Shown here in pieces: positions 17,030-24,655 of a DNA stretch of 64,000 bases. The notes under the pieces were generated by a model. That model searched no databases. It saw only the letters and a list, made by a program, of their open reading frames with translations, and had not been told where the DNA came from. The stretch comes from Pseudomonas sp. ZH-FAD (GTDB lineage Bacteria; Pseudomonadota; Gammaproteobacteria; Pseudomonadales; Pseudomonadaceae). The position numbers were made by a program, and so were the translations under genes. The stretch's first letter is position 1; every line of letters begins with the position of its first letter. The stretch is from positions 62,001-126,000 of the forward strand of contig NZ_PGLR01000004.1 in NCBI RefSeq assembly GCF_002803095.1, given 5' to 3'.

Positions 17030-18294
17030 GCGCCATTGTTCAGGCTGACCCGGAAGCGGGTATGACCTGGCTCGCTCTGCAAACTGACACTCCAGCCCTG
17101 TTTGGCGCAAATGCGTTTGACCAGCGACAGCCCCAGTCCAAGCCCCTCGCCACGGGCCTGCGAGCCGCGCACGAACGGCTGGAAGATGCGCTCGTGCTGC
17201 TCGGCAGGAATGCCGGCACCGCTGTCCTCGATACGAAACGCTCCCGCTTCGAGGATCAGGCGCACACTGCCGTTCTCGGTGTAGTGCAGGGCGTTGCGCA
17301 ACAGGTTGGCCATTACCGTACCGAGGAAAGTGGCGTTGTAGCGGCCGTCGTCCTGGCCTTCCTCGAGCAGTCGGAAGTCCAGGCCTTTCTCTTTCATCAG
17401 AACGCCCCAGCGACTGGCTTGCTCATGGGCGACGGCGGTCAAGGTACGGTCGCCGACGAACACGGCTTCGTTGCTCTTGTCGCGCGCCAGTTGCAGAAAG
17501 GTCTGCACCAGCTCGCGCATTTCCTCGCTGGCGCGGGCGATGCGCGCCACCTGTTCCTTCTCGCGCGGGCCCAGGGGCGCCTCGGCAAGCAGCTCGCAGG
17601 AGGTGGCGATGACCATCAGCGGTGTACGCAGTTCGTGGCTGACATCGCTGGTGAACAGCCGCTCGCGCTCCAGGGACTGACGCACCTGGCCCAGCGTGCT
17701 GTCGAAGGCAGCGGCCAACTGGCCGATTTCATCGTCGGGGTAATCTGGTGCCAATGGCGGCGCCAGTGGGTGCAGCTGGTCGCGATGGCGCACCTGCTGG
17801 GCGAGGCGGCTGACCGGCGCCATGACCTTGCGCGCCATCATCAAGCCCAGGCCCCAGGCGGCGATCACCGTCAGCAGAAAGCCCGCCAGCACCACATTGA
17901 ACAGCGTATTCTCGCGGGCTTCGAATTCCTGTTGCTCCTGCACCAGCATGTAGGTCTCGCCGTTGATCTTCTGCACGTAGACGTAAAACGCCTCGTTGCC
18001 GCTGACGACCTCGTTGAACCCTTCCCGCAGGCCCTCGTATTCGGGCGGGATGGCATAGTCGGGATTATTGGACGAGAAGAAACGGGTGCTGGAGTCCAGG
18101 CGCGGTGGGCGCCCCTGGCGGATGTCCTCGTTCAGCGTTTCACCCAGCTCGCGGCTCATCTCCTGGGAAACCAGATGCTCCTCGATGAAATGCACCACAC
18201 CGACGATGCTCAACGAGAACAGGCCGCTGACCATCACCGTCATCAGCACGAAGGCGATCAGAATCCGGCGCTGGAAGGGCTGCTTAGACAGCAT
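17026..18294 (-). CDS. colS: Sensor histidine kinase ColS
   Basis: A 422-residue inner-membrane sensor kinase. TM1 is at 11-33; a periplasmic loop of about 100 residues follows; TM2 is at about 133-153; then HAMP, HisKA with FTSDVSHELRTPLMVI, and HATPase with the N, G1 (IEDSGAGIP) and G2 (GEGLGLGLSL) boxes. The loop contains H35, E38/E39 and an ExxE at 120-123. Acidic and His residues of this kind, including an ExxE motif, bind Zn/Fe in P. putida ColS (recollection). ATG 18294 overlaps colR by 11 bases; longer in-frame starts lie inside colR and are rejected. Context and sequence make ColS the best assignment. Confidence 0.88.
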   Translation of the reverse strand: MLSKQPFQRRILIAFVLMTVMVSGLFSLSIVGVVHFIEEHLVSQEMSRELGETLNEDIRQGRPPRLDSSTRFFSSNNPDYAIPPEYEGLREGFNEVVSGNEAFYVYVQKINGETYMLVQEQQEFEARENTLFNVVLAGFLLTVIAAWGLGLMMARKVMAPVSRLAQQVRHRDQLHPLAPPLAPDYPDDEIGQLAAAFDSTLGQVRQSLERERLFTSDVSHELRTPLMVIATSCELLAEAPLGPREKEQVARIARASEEMRELVQTFLQLARDKSNEAVFVGDRTLTAVAHEQASRWGVLMKEKGLDFRLLEEGQDDGRYNATFLGTVMANLLRNALHYTENGSVRLILEAGAFRIEDSGAGIPAEQHERIFQPFVRGSQARGEGLGLGLSLVKRICAKQGWSVSLQSEPGHTRFRVSLNNGA

Positions 18295-18967
18295 CGGGGT
18301 TCTCCGCCAGGCGATAGCCGACGCCGTGGATAGTGTGCAGCAGTGGTGTGGGGAAGGGTTTGTCGAGCACCTGGCGTAGCTGATGAATATGGCTGCGCAG
18401 GCTGTCGCTGTCCGGGCAGTCGTCGCCCCACAAGGCTTCCTCCAGCGCTTCACGACGTACCACCGCCGGGCTGCGCTGCATGAGAATGGCCAGCAGCTTG
18501 AGGCCCAGCGGGTTGAGCTTGAGCAGCTGGCCGGCGCGGCTGACGTACAGGGTGTCGAGGTCGTAGCTGAGGTCGGCGACCTGCAGCTGGCGTTTGCGGC
18601 TGCCGCGGCTGCGGCGCAGGATCGCCTCGATGCGCGCCACCAGTTCGGAAAGCGCGAACGGCTTGATCAGATAGTCGTCGGCGCCGGCGTTGAGGCCCTG
18701 CAGGCGGTCATCCAGGGCATCGCGTGCGGTGAGCATGAGGATCGGCACCTCACTGCGTCCATCCTCGCGCAGGCGCTTGCACACCTGATAGCCGTCGATG
18801 CCGGGCAGCATGATGTCCAGCACGATCAGGTCATAGTGGCCGCTACTGGCCAGATGCAGGCCGCTCAGGCCGTCCTGCGCGCAATCGACGGAAAAGCCTT
18901 TGAGCTGCAAATAGTCGAGCACGTTGGCGAGGATGTCTCGGTTGTCTTCGATGACCAGAATGCGCAT
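18284..18967 (-). CDS. colR: Response regulator ColR (OmpR family)
   Basis: A 227-residue regulator. The receiver domain (1-115) has phospho-Asp D51 in LIVLDIMLPGIDGYQ, Thr in LMLTARD and Lys in LIKPFALSE. The winged-helix DNA-binding domain (about 130-222) contains RREALEEALWGDD and the recognition region SDSLRSHIHQLRQVLDKPF. It closely resembles ColR as I remember it, which maintains outer-membrane integrity and metal tolerance. It is co-transcribed with colS and divergent from the LTA-synthase-type gene. A ColR-box-like sequence lies only 18 nt upstream of its own start, so autoregulation is possible. Confidence 0.9.
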   Translation of the reverse strand: MRILVIEDNRDILANVLDYLQLKGFSVDCAQDGLSGLHLASSGHYDLIVLDIMLPGIDGYQVCKRLREDGRSEVPILMLTARDALDDRLQGLNAGADDYLIKPFALSELVARIEAILRRSRGSRKRQLQVADLSYDLDTLYVSRAGQLLKLNPLGLKLLAILMQRSPAVVRREALEEALWGDDCPDSDSLRSHIHQLRQVLDKPFPTPLLHTIHGVGYRLAENPDAV

Positions 18968-18985
18968 CGCGGGTTATTCCTGGGT

Positions 18986-19013
18986 TTGACGATTTTTTCA
19001 CAGGGCTTTGACG
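18986..19013 (+). promoter_or_regulatory. ColR-box-like composite element before the LTA-synthase operon
   Basis: TTGACGATTTTTTCAC (18986-19001) is a full 16/16 match to the recalled ColR consensus YYNASNNYTTTTTCAC. It is followed by 4 nt and CTTTGACG, giving two TTGACG copies 22 bp apart. The box ends 69 nt before the transferase ATG. Architecture and distance are the same as at 17002-17029. Confidence 0.75.
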
Positions 19014-19070
19014 AGTGGCTCACGGCTCGCCCAGCAGACTGCGGCCCGTTCATCCAGCAAGGATCATACG

Positions 19071-21029
19071 ATGCCACGGCTCCATTACTCGCAACTTCGT
19101 TATCTGTCGATCATTCTGCTGGCCTGGCTGGCGGTTTTCTTCCTTACTCGTAGTGTGCTGCTGATCGCACATCTGGGCGATGCCGGTGTCAGCCTGGCGA
19201 ACCTGCTTGGCCTGTATGGCGTCGGCCTGATCTATGACCTGAGCTTCCTGGTCTACGCCGCCGCGCCACTGGCGCTTTACCTGTTGTTGTGTCCTGCCTG
19301 GTTATGGCAGCGCCGTTGGCATCAGCGTCTATTGATCGCCCTGGCGGCCGTCAGCCTGTTCGCGATGTTCTTCACCGCAGTGGCTGAATGGCTGTTCTGG
19401 GACGAGTTCGGCGTGCGCTTCAACTTCATTGCCGTGGACTACCTCGTGTACTCCAAAGAGGTCGTCGACAACATTCTCGAGTCCTACCCGATCTATCCGC
19501 TGCTGGCGCTGTTGGCGGTCTTGGCCATCGGCTTGACCGTAGCGCTGCGCCGGCCGTTGCGTGCTGCGTTGCAGGCGCCGCGTTTGCCACGGCTGCGTGC
19601 GGCCTATGCACTGGTCATGTTGGCATTGCTGGTCGGGCTGTGCAGCGGCTTGGTAGGGCAGGACGCGCCGCGCAGCCTGGGTGGCAATACCTACCAGCGC
19701 GAGCTGGCGAGCAATGGCCCGTACCAGTTCTTCGCTGCGTTTCGTAACAACGAGCTGGACTATCAGCAGTTCTACGCCACCTTGCCCGATGCTGCGGTGG
19801 CCGAGCAGTTGCGCACCGAAGTGGCCGAGCCCAATGCGCGCTTCATCGGCAGTGACCCGCAGGACATCCGCCGGGTAATCGACAACCCCGGCCAGGCGCG
19901 CAAGCTCAACGTGGTGCTGGTCACCATCGAGAGCCTGAGTGCCAAGTACCTGGGCAGTTTTGGCGATACCCGTGGGTTGACCCCGAACCTGGACGAGCTG
20001 CGTAAGCACAGCCTGGTGTTCACTAATTTCTACGCCACGGGTACGCGCACCGACCGCGGTCTGGAGGCGCTGACCCTGTCGGTACCGCCGACCCCGGGGC
20101 GCTCCATCGTCAAGCGCATCGGCCGCGAGTCCGGCTATGCCAGCCTGGGCCAGCAGTTGGGCGCGCAGGGCTACGACAGCGTCTTCGTCTATGGCGGGCG
20201 CGGCTACTTCGACAACATGAACGCCTTCTTCGGCGGCAATGGCTATCGCATTGTCGATCAGAGCAGCGTCGATGAGTCCGAGATGAGCTTCCAGAACGCC
20301 TGGGGCATGGCCGACGAGGATCTCTACCATCAGGCGCTGAAGGTGGCCGATAGCGACCATGCGGCCGGCAAGCCGTTCTTCCTGCAACTGATGACCACCT
20401 CCAACCACCGGCCCTACACCTACCCGGACGGGCGCATCGACATCGCCTCCGGCGGGGGACGTGAGGGTGCGGTGAAATACACCGACTACGCCATCGGCCA
20501 GTTCCTGGCGCAGGCGCGTAGCAAGCCCTGGTTCGACGACACGCTGTTCGTCTTCGTCGCCGACCACACTGCAGGCAGCGCCGGGCGTGAGGATCTGCCG
20601 GTGGCCAACTACCAGATCCCGCTGTTCATCTACTCGCCCAGGTACGTCAAACCGGCGCAGTACGCCGATGTGGCCAGTCAGATCGACGTAGCGCCGACAC
20701 TGCTTGGGCTGCTCAATCTGGATTACGTGTCCACCTTCTTCGGTCGCAACCTGCTGCGCGCCGACCACGCTCCTGGGCGGGCCCTGCTCGGCAACTACCA
20801 ACATCTGGGCCTGTTCGATGGGCAGAACCTGGCGATTCTCAGTCCGCGCCAGGGCATGCGTCGCCACAACGATGCTCTGGGCCTGAGTCATGAGTGGCGG
20901 GTGGATGATGCCGATCCGCTGTTGCGGCGCGACATCGCCTACTACCAGGGCGCCAGCCATGCCTTCGGCAAGCGGCTGATCGCTTGGCAACCAGACGCTC
21001 AATCGAGCCAGCAGCTCAGCCAGCGCTAA
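19071..21029 (+). CDS. LTA synthase family transferase (sulfatase fold)
   Basis: A 652-residue inner-membrane enzyme with about five N-terminal helices (to about residue 205) and a large periplasmic alkaline-phosphatase-fold domain. The catalytic metal sites are visible: VLVTIESLSAKY, the nucleophile Thr in YATGTRTDRGLEAL, FVFVADHTAGS and the acidic cluster around QIDVAPTLLG. In Gram-positives this family polymerises glycerol phosphate. In proteobacteria members transfer phosphoglycerol or phosphoethanolamine to envelope glycans. The acceptor here is unknown. ATG 19071 follows AAGGA. It is the first gene of a four-gene set with a PAP2 phosphatase, a dual-specificity phosphatase and a lipoprotein. 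Confidence 0.88.
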   Translation: MPRLHYSQLRYLSIILLAWLAVFFLTRSVLLIAHLGDAGVSLANLLGLYGVGLIYDLSFLVYAAAPLALYLLLCPAWLWQRRWHQRLLIALAAVSLFAMFFTAVAEWLFWDEFGVRFNFIAVDYLVYSKEVVDNILESYPIYPLLALLAVLAIGLTVALRRPLRAALQAPRLPRLRAAYALVMLALLVGLCSGLVGQDAPRSLGGNTYQRELASNGPYQFFAAFRNNELDYQQFYATLPDAAVAEQLRTEVAEPNARFIGSDPQDIRRVIDNPGQARKLNVVLVTIESLSAKYLGSFGDTRGLTPNLDELRKHSLVFTNFYATGTRTDRGLEALTLSVPPTPGRSIVKRIGRESGYASLGQQLGAQGYDSVFVYGGRGYFDNMNAFFGGNGYRIVDQSSVDESEMSFQNAWGMADEDLYHQALKVADSDHAAGKPFFLQLMTTSNHRPYTYPDGRIDIASGGGREGAVKYTDYAIGQFLAQARSKPWFDDTLFVFVADHTAGSAGREDLPVANYQIPLFIYSPRYVKPAQYADVASQIDVAPTLLGLLNLDYVSTFFGRNLLRADHAPGRALLGNYQHLGLFDGQNLAILSPRQGMRRHNDALGLSHEWRVDDADPLLRRDIAYYQGASHAFGKRLIAWQPDAQSSQQLSQR

Positions 21030-21032
21030 GGA

Positions 21033-21764
21033 ATGAAGATGCCGTCTCGTTATTTCGATTTTCGCCTGGCGCTGGGTATTCCGCTGCTGCTGATGGCGCT
21101 GTTGCTGGTAGTCGATCCCAGCCCTGTGGACTTCGCCCTGGCCCGTCTGTTCTACGAACCTGGCCTGGGCTTCATCGGTCGTAGCAGTTTCTGGCTCGAA
21201 GACATCCTGCATGACCGTGCCAAGCAGGCGGTGATCATGCTCGGTGTGCTGGCCATCGCCGGCTTTCTGCTCAGCCTGATGCCGACACGGCTGCGTGCCT
21301 GGCGTCGACAGCTCGGTTATCTGGTGCTGGCGCTGGGTCTGTCGACTTCGGTGGTCACGCCGCTGAAGACTCTGACCGGTATGCATTGCCCCTGGAGCCT
21401 TAGCGAGTTTGGTGGCCAGGAGCAGTTCACCCCGCTGCTTAGCGAACGTGCACCCACCGCCAACCCCGGCCGATGCTGGCCGGGCGGGCATGCTTCGGCA
21501 GGATTCTCGCTGCTGGCGCTGTTCTTCGTCTTGCGCGACAGCCGCCCACGTGCCGCGCGAATCGCGCTGGTGGTGGCGTTGGGGCTGGGTTCGCTGTTTT
21601 CCCTGGGGCGGATGTTGCAGGGCGCGCACTTTCTCTCGCACAACCTGTGGACGCTGCTGATCGACTGGGTGATCTGTGTGCTGACCTATCGCTGGCTGCT
21701 TTACCGAGCGCCTGTCGCACAAAGCGCAGGGAATCAGGTGGTCTGGGGAGAAACCTGCCGATGA
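21033..21764 (+). CDS. PAP2 family phosphatase (membrane)
   Basis: A 243-residue integral-membrane phosphatase with about six helices. The three PAP2 motifs are present in variant form: KTLTGMHCP (the usual Arg before Pro is Cys), PGGHAS (usually PSGH) and GRMLQGAHFLSHN with the catalytic His. Members of this membrane group act on lipid phosphates such as phosphatidic acid, PGP, undecaprenyl-PP or lipid A. The substrate is not determined. It starts 3 nt after the LTA-synthase-type gene and overlaps the next gene (ATGA), so it is translated in the same operon. Confidence 0.88.
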   Translation: MKMPSRYFDFRLALGIPLLLMALLLVVDPSPVDFALARLFYEPGLGFIGRSSFWLEDILHDRAKQAVIMLGVLAIAGFLLSLMPTRLRAWRRQLGYLVLALGLSTSVVTPLKTLTGMHCPWSLSEFGGQEQFTPLLSERAPTANPGRCWPGGHASAGFSLLALFFVLRDSRPRAARIALVVALGLGSLFSLGRMLQGAHFLSHNLWTLLIDWVICVLTYRWLLYRAPVAQSAGNQVVWGETCR

Positions 21765-22441
21765 ACAGACTCCAACAAGGCTTGCGCCTGGCGTTGGCCG
21801 CCGTGGTTTTCTTCAGTGCGCTGTTGGCGCTGCCCTTGAGCATGGCGTGGGGCGCGACGACATCGGCGGCGCCCCTGCAAGGCGTGCGCCCAGCCAGCTG
21901 GGCACAACCACTGGACACCCGCATAAACCTGTATCGCATGACGCCTGATCTGTACCGCAGCGCATTGCCAGCGGCGCGGGACTGGCCGCAGCTGCAGTCG
22001 CTCGGCATCGCCACGGTGATCAACTTCTACCAGCACGGCGACGAGCAATGGCTGGTCGATCCGCGCGTCCAGCAGGTTCATCTACCGCTGCGTACGGACC
22101 GTATCGAAGACACCGATGTCATCGAGGTACTGCGCAGCATCCGCCAGGCGCAGAGTCGCGGCACGGTACTGATTCATTGCAAGCATGGGCAAAACCGTAC
22201 CGGGCTGATCGCCGCTCTGTACCGGGTGATCTACCAGAACTGGAGCAAGGAACAGGCACTGGCAGAAATGCGCGGTGGCGGTTTTGGCGGCGAGGAGCGT
22301 ATGGGCGACGCCGAGCGTTACCTGCGCGACGCCGACATTCCGGCGTTGCGTTCAGCATTGGCCACAGGTGCCTGTAGCACCAGTGCTTGGGCGCTGTGTG
22401 CGCTAAAGGATCGGCTGCTCGGCGCGATCGAGGGGGTATGA
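21761..22441 (+). CDS. Dual-specificity/tyrosine-type phosphatase, exported
   Basis: A 226-residue cysteine phosphatase. An N-terminal hydrophobic segment (about 8-30, ending SMAWGA) predicts export or a membrane anchor. The P-loop is HCKHGQNRTG (CX5R, about residues 139-148), and a general-acid candidate Asp lies in the preceding LRTDRIEDTD loop. Periplasmic DSP-like enzymes can act on phospholipids such as PGP as well as on proteins. Given the PAP2 and LTA-synthase-type partners I favour a lipid or glycan phosphate substrate, by inference. The ATG overlaps the PAP2 stop codon. Confidence 0.83.
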   Translation: MNRLQQGLRLALAAVVFFSALLALPLSMAWGATTSAAPLQGVRPASWAQPLDTRINLYRMTPDLYRSALPAARDWPQLQSLGIATVINFYQHGDEQWLVDPRVQQVHLPLRTDRIEDTDVIEVLRSIRQAQSRGTVLIHCKHGQNRTGLIAALYRVIYQNWSKEQALAEMRGGGFGGEERMGDAERYLRDADIPALRSALATGACSTSAWALCALKDRLLGAIEGV

Positions 22442-22445
22442 AGCC

Positions 22446-22796
22446 ATGAAGGTCGCGCGTTTACTGATCTGTGGCCTCTCGCTGCTGGTCTTGCTGGGGT
22501 GTCAGAGCCTGCGCGAGCAGATGCTGGCGGCCCACTATCCGCCGGCCTTCGTCGATGGCTTCGAGGCCGGTTGCAGCAGCGGGCGCTCGGCGGCAGGACC
22601 GCTAGGACAGTTCGACAAGGACGTACCACGCTATATGGCCGAGCCGCTCTACACTCAGGGCTGGGATGACGGGTTTCGCCAGTGCGAGGACGTGCAGCGT
22701 ATCGATGACAGGCAGGCACGCCGGGAGGAGCAGTGGCGCGATGATGAATGGCGCCACCATGTCGATCAGGCGATGGCCAAGGCACTGCGTCGTTAG
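22446..22796 (+). CDS. Small lipoprotein
   Basis: A 116-residue protein with a lipoprotein signal (RLLICGLSLLVLLGC, lipobox LLGC, Cys at about 19). The mature part is hydrophilic and helical, with paired FVDGFEAGCSSGRSA and YTQGWDDGFRQCED segments that look like a short internal repeat (xxGFxxGC / xxGWxDGFxxC). No known family is recognised. It follows the phosphatase gene by 4 nt and ends the operon. It probably sits on the outer or inner membrane as an accessory of the envelope-modification set. Confidence 0.75.
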   Translation: MKVARLLICGLSLLVLLGCQSLREQMLAAHYPPAFVDGFEAGCSSGRSAAGPLGQFDKDVPRYMAEPLYTQGWDDGFRQCEDVQRIDDRQARREEQWRDDEWRHHVDQAMAKALRR

Positions 22797-22815
22797 AAAT
22801 TTCTTTATGTCCTTA

Positions 22816-22842
22816 TCAAGAGCGACTGAATCACGTCGATAA
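22816..22842 (+). promoter_or_regulatory. Sigma-28 (FliA) type promoter
   Basis: TCAAGAGC, 11 nt, GTCGATAA fits the flagellar sigma factor consensus (TAAAGTTT-N11-GCCGATAA): 4/5 in the TAAAG core and 7/8 in the -10. It is placed 89 nt before the chemoreceptor start codon, the kind of gene FliA usually drives. Confidence 0.65.
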
Positions 22843-22931
22843 GAAAGAAGGGATTAGCGCAATCTCTTAAGGTCTTTTGCCAAGTGCGGTAAAGGATGTC
22901 TCGATTTCTGCGCGCAATGGGAGTTGCAAAA

Positions 22932-24557
22932 ATGTCGCTGCGTAATCTTTCAATCGCACCACGGGCTGCTTTGGGGTTCGGTCTAGTGGCTTTGCTGGTG
23001 TTGTTGCTTGGGGCTTTTTCACTGTTCCAGATGACCGAGATGCGCAAGCAGTCCGAGGCAGTCGATCAGGATTGGCTGCCAAGTGTGATGGCGCTGGGGG
23101 AGGTCAGCCAGGACATCCTGCGTCTGCGTGCCGTGACGCTGCGACTGATGCTCAACCGTGACCCTGATGAGCTTCAGAGGAACCTGCGCCTTGCCGATGA
23201 ACTGCGTACCGAGTTGAGTGCGGCTGACTCTTCGTATGAAAAGCTTATCTCCGGTAGTGAGGAGCGTGGCCTTTACGAGGTTTTTCGCCGAGCTGAAGCG
23301 GCCTACTTGCAGGAGCAGGGCAAGATCGTCGCCTTCGTTCGCCAAGGTAACTTCGACGATGCCATTGCCGTGACCCGTGGCACGCTCAATCAACATGCCG
23401 ATGATATGGCGCGTGCTCTAACTGATCTTTCCGAGCTGAACCGCAAGGGGGCTTCCGGGGCTGCTCGCGAAGCCGGGCGGGTGTTCGATTCGGCGCGTAC
23501 CTGGGTAGTGGTGATGATGGCACTGGCGGCGCTGGCTACCGTGGGCCTGGCACTGCTGCTGACCCGCAGTATCGTCGCGCCGCTGAGCGAAGCCGTGCGG
23601 GTGGCTGAGGTGGTGGCATCTGGTGACCTGACTCAGGTCATTCATGCTGAAGGTAGCGATGAGCCGGCGCGCTTGTTGGCGGCGTTGAAAAGCATGCAGC
23701 AGAGCCTGCGTAACACCATTCAGAGCATCGCCGACTCGTCCAATCAACTGGCATCTGCTTCCGAAGAATTGCACGCGGTGACCGAGGATTCGACTCGCGG
23801 CCTGCATCAGCAGAACACCGAGATCGAACAGGCCGCTACGGCAGTCAACGAGATGACTGCCGCGGTCGAAGAGGTCGCGCGCAATGCTGTGAGCACCTCC
23901 GAGGCATCGCGCGAATCCAATGCTACGGCGCAGCAGGGTCGCGAGCAGGTGCGCCAGACCGTGAGCTCGATCAGTCAGCTGGCCGACGATGTAAACGGCA
24001 CCGCGGGTGAGGTCGAGAAGCTGGCCGAGCGGGTCCGGGAGATTAGCAAGGTGCTTGACGTGATCCGCTCCATCGCCGAGCAGACCAACCTGTTGGCGCT
24101 TAACGCTGCCATCGAGGCGGCGCGGGCCGGTGATGCGGGACGAGGCTTCGCGGTAGTGGCTGACGAGGTGCGCGCACTGGCGCATCGCACTCAGCAATCC
24201 ACCCAGGAGATCGAGCAGATGATCGGTGCCATTCAAAGCGGCACCGATCAGGCCGTCGGTTCGATGCAGAGCAGCAACAGTCGCGCCCGTTCCACCCTCG
24301 AGGTGGCCCAGGCTGCGGGCACGGCGCTGGAGTTGATCACTCAGGCGATTTCCTCGATCAACGAACGCAACCTGGTGATTGCCAGCGCGTCGGAAGAGCA
24401 GGCTCAGGTGGCGAGGGAAGTGGATCGCAACCTGGTCAATATTCGCGATCTGTCGCTGCAGAGTTCGGCGGGTGCCAACCAGACCAGTGCAGCGAGTCAG
24501 GAGCTGTCGCGTCTGGCGATCGACCTGAACAACCTGGTAGCGCGTTTCAAGGTCTGA
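22932..24557 (+). CDS. Methyl-accepting chemotaxis protein, four-helix-bundle sensor
   Basis: A 541-residue transmembrane chemoreceptor. TM1 is at about 10-31. A periplasmic four-helix-bundle sensor (about 32-190) begins [20 protein letters not shown]2 is at about 193-213; then HAMP, and a signalling domain with [20 protein letters not shown] at the tip. No C-terminal CheR/CheB-binding pentapeptide is visible (it ends ARFKV). ATG 22932 follows GGGAG at good spacing and begins MSLRNLSI. The gene position, upstream of fabB, matches PA1608 of PAO1 (recollection). Confidence 0.92.
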   Translation: MSLRNLSIAPRAALGFGLVALLVLLLGAFSLFQMTEMRKQSEAVDQDWLPSVMALGEVSQDILRLRAVTLRLMLNRDPDELQRNLRLADELRTELSAADSSYEKLISGSEERGLYEVFRRAEAAYLQEQGKIVAFVRQGNFDDAIAVTRGTLNQHADDMARALTDLSELNRKGASGAAREAGRVFDSARTWVVVMMALAALATVGLALLLTRSIVAPLSEAVRVAEVVASGDLTQVIHAEGSDEPARLLAALKSMQQSLRNTIQSIADSSNQLASASEELHAVTEDSTRGLHQQNTEIEQAATAVNEMTAAVEEVARNAVSTSEASRESNATAQQGREQVRQTVSSISQLADDVNGTAGEVEKLAERVREISKVLDVIRSIAEQTNLLALNAAIEAARAGDAGRGFAVVADEVRALAHRTQQSTQEIEQMIGAIQSGTDQAVGSMQSSNSRARSTLEVAQAAGTALELITQAISSINERNLVIASASEEQAQVAREVDRNLVNIRDLSLQSSAGANQTSAASQELSRLAIDLNNLVARFKV

Positions 24558-24567
24558 GGCTCGGCCC

Positions 24568-24599
24568 ATTTCCTCTTCCGCCAGCGGGAGAGGAAGGAA
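24568..24599. repeat. Inverted repeat after the chemoreceptor gene
   Basis: An imperfect hairpin with arms TTCCTCTTCC and GGGAGAGGAA around CCAGC. It resembles the GGGAGAAGG-type hairpin at 14575-14595 and precedes a true terminator. Confidence 0.4.
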
Positions 24600-24612
24600 A
24601 TCAGCACAAACG

Positions 24613-24640
24613 AAAACGGCGCCCGAAGGCGCCGTTTTCT
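24613..24640. terminator. Bidirectional terminator
   Basis: A perfect 11-bp stem AAAACGGCGCC / GGCGCCGTTTT with a CGAA loop and T-rich flanks on both strands, between the plus-strand chemoreceptor and minus-strand fabB. Confidence 0.92.
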
Positions 24641-24655
24641 TTACCGCGGTAGCTG

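Noticed and set aside
16504..18333. Long plus-strand open frame opposite the methyltransferase and colS
   Set aside because: It crosses two verified minus-strand genes and has no domain features.
19329..21722. Long minus-strand open frame opposite the LTA-synthase-type and PAP2 genes
   Set aside because: Low-complexity His/Gln/Arg-rich translation with no motifs, spanning two real genes on the other strand.
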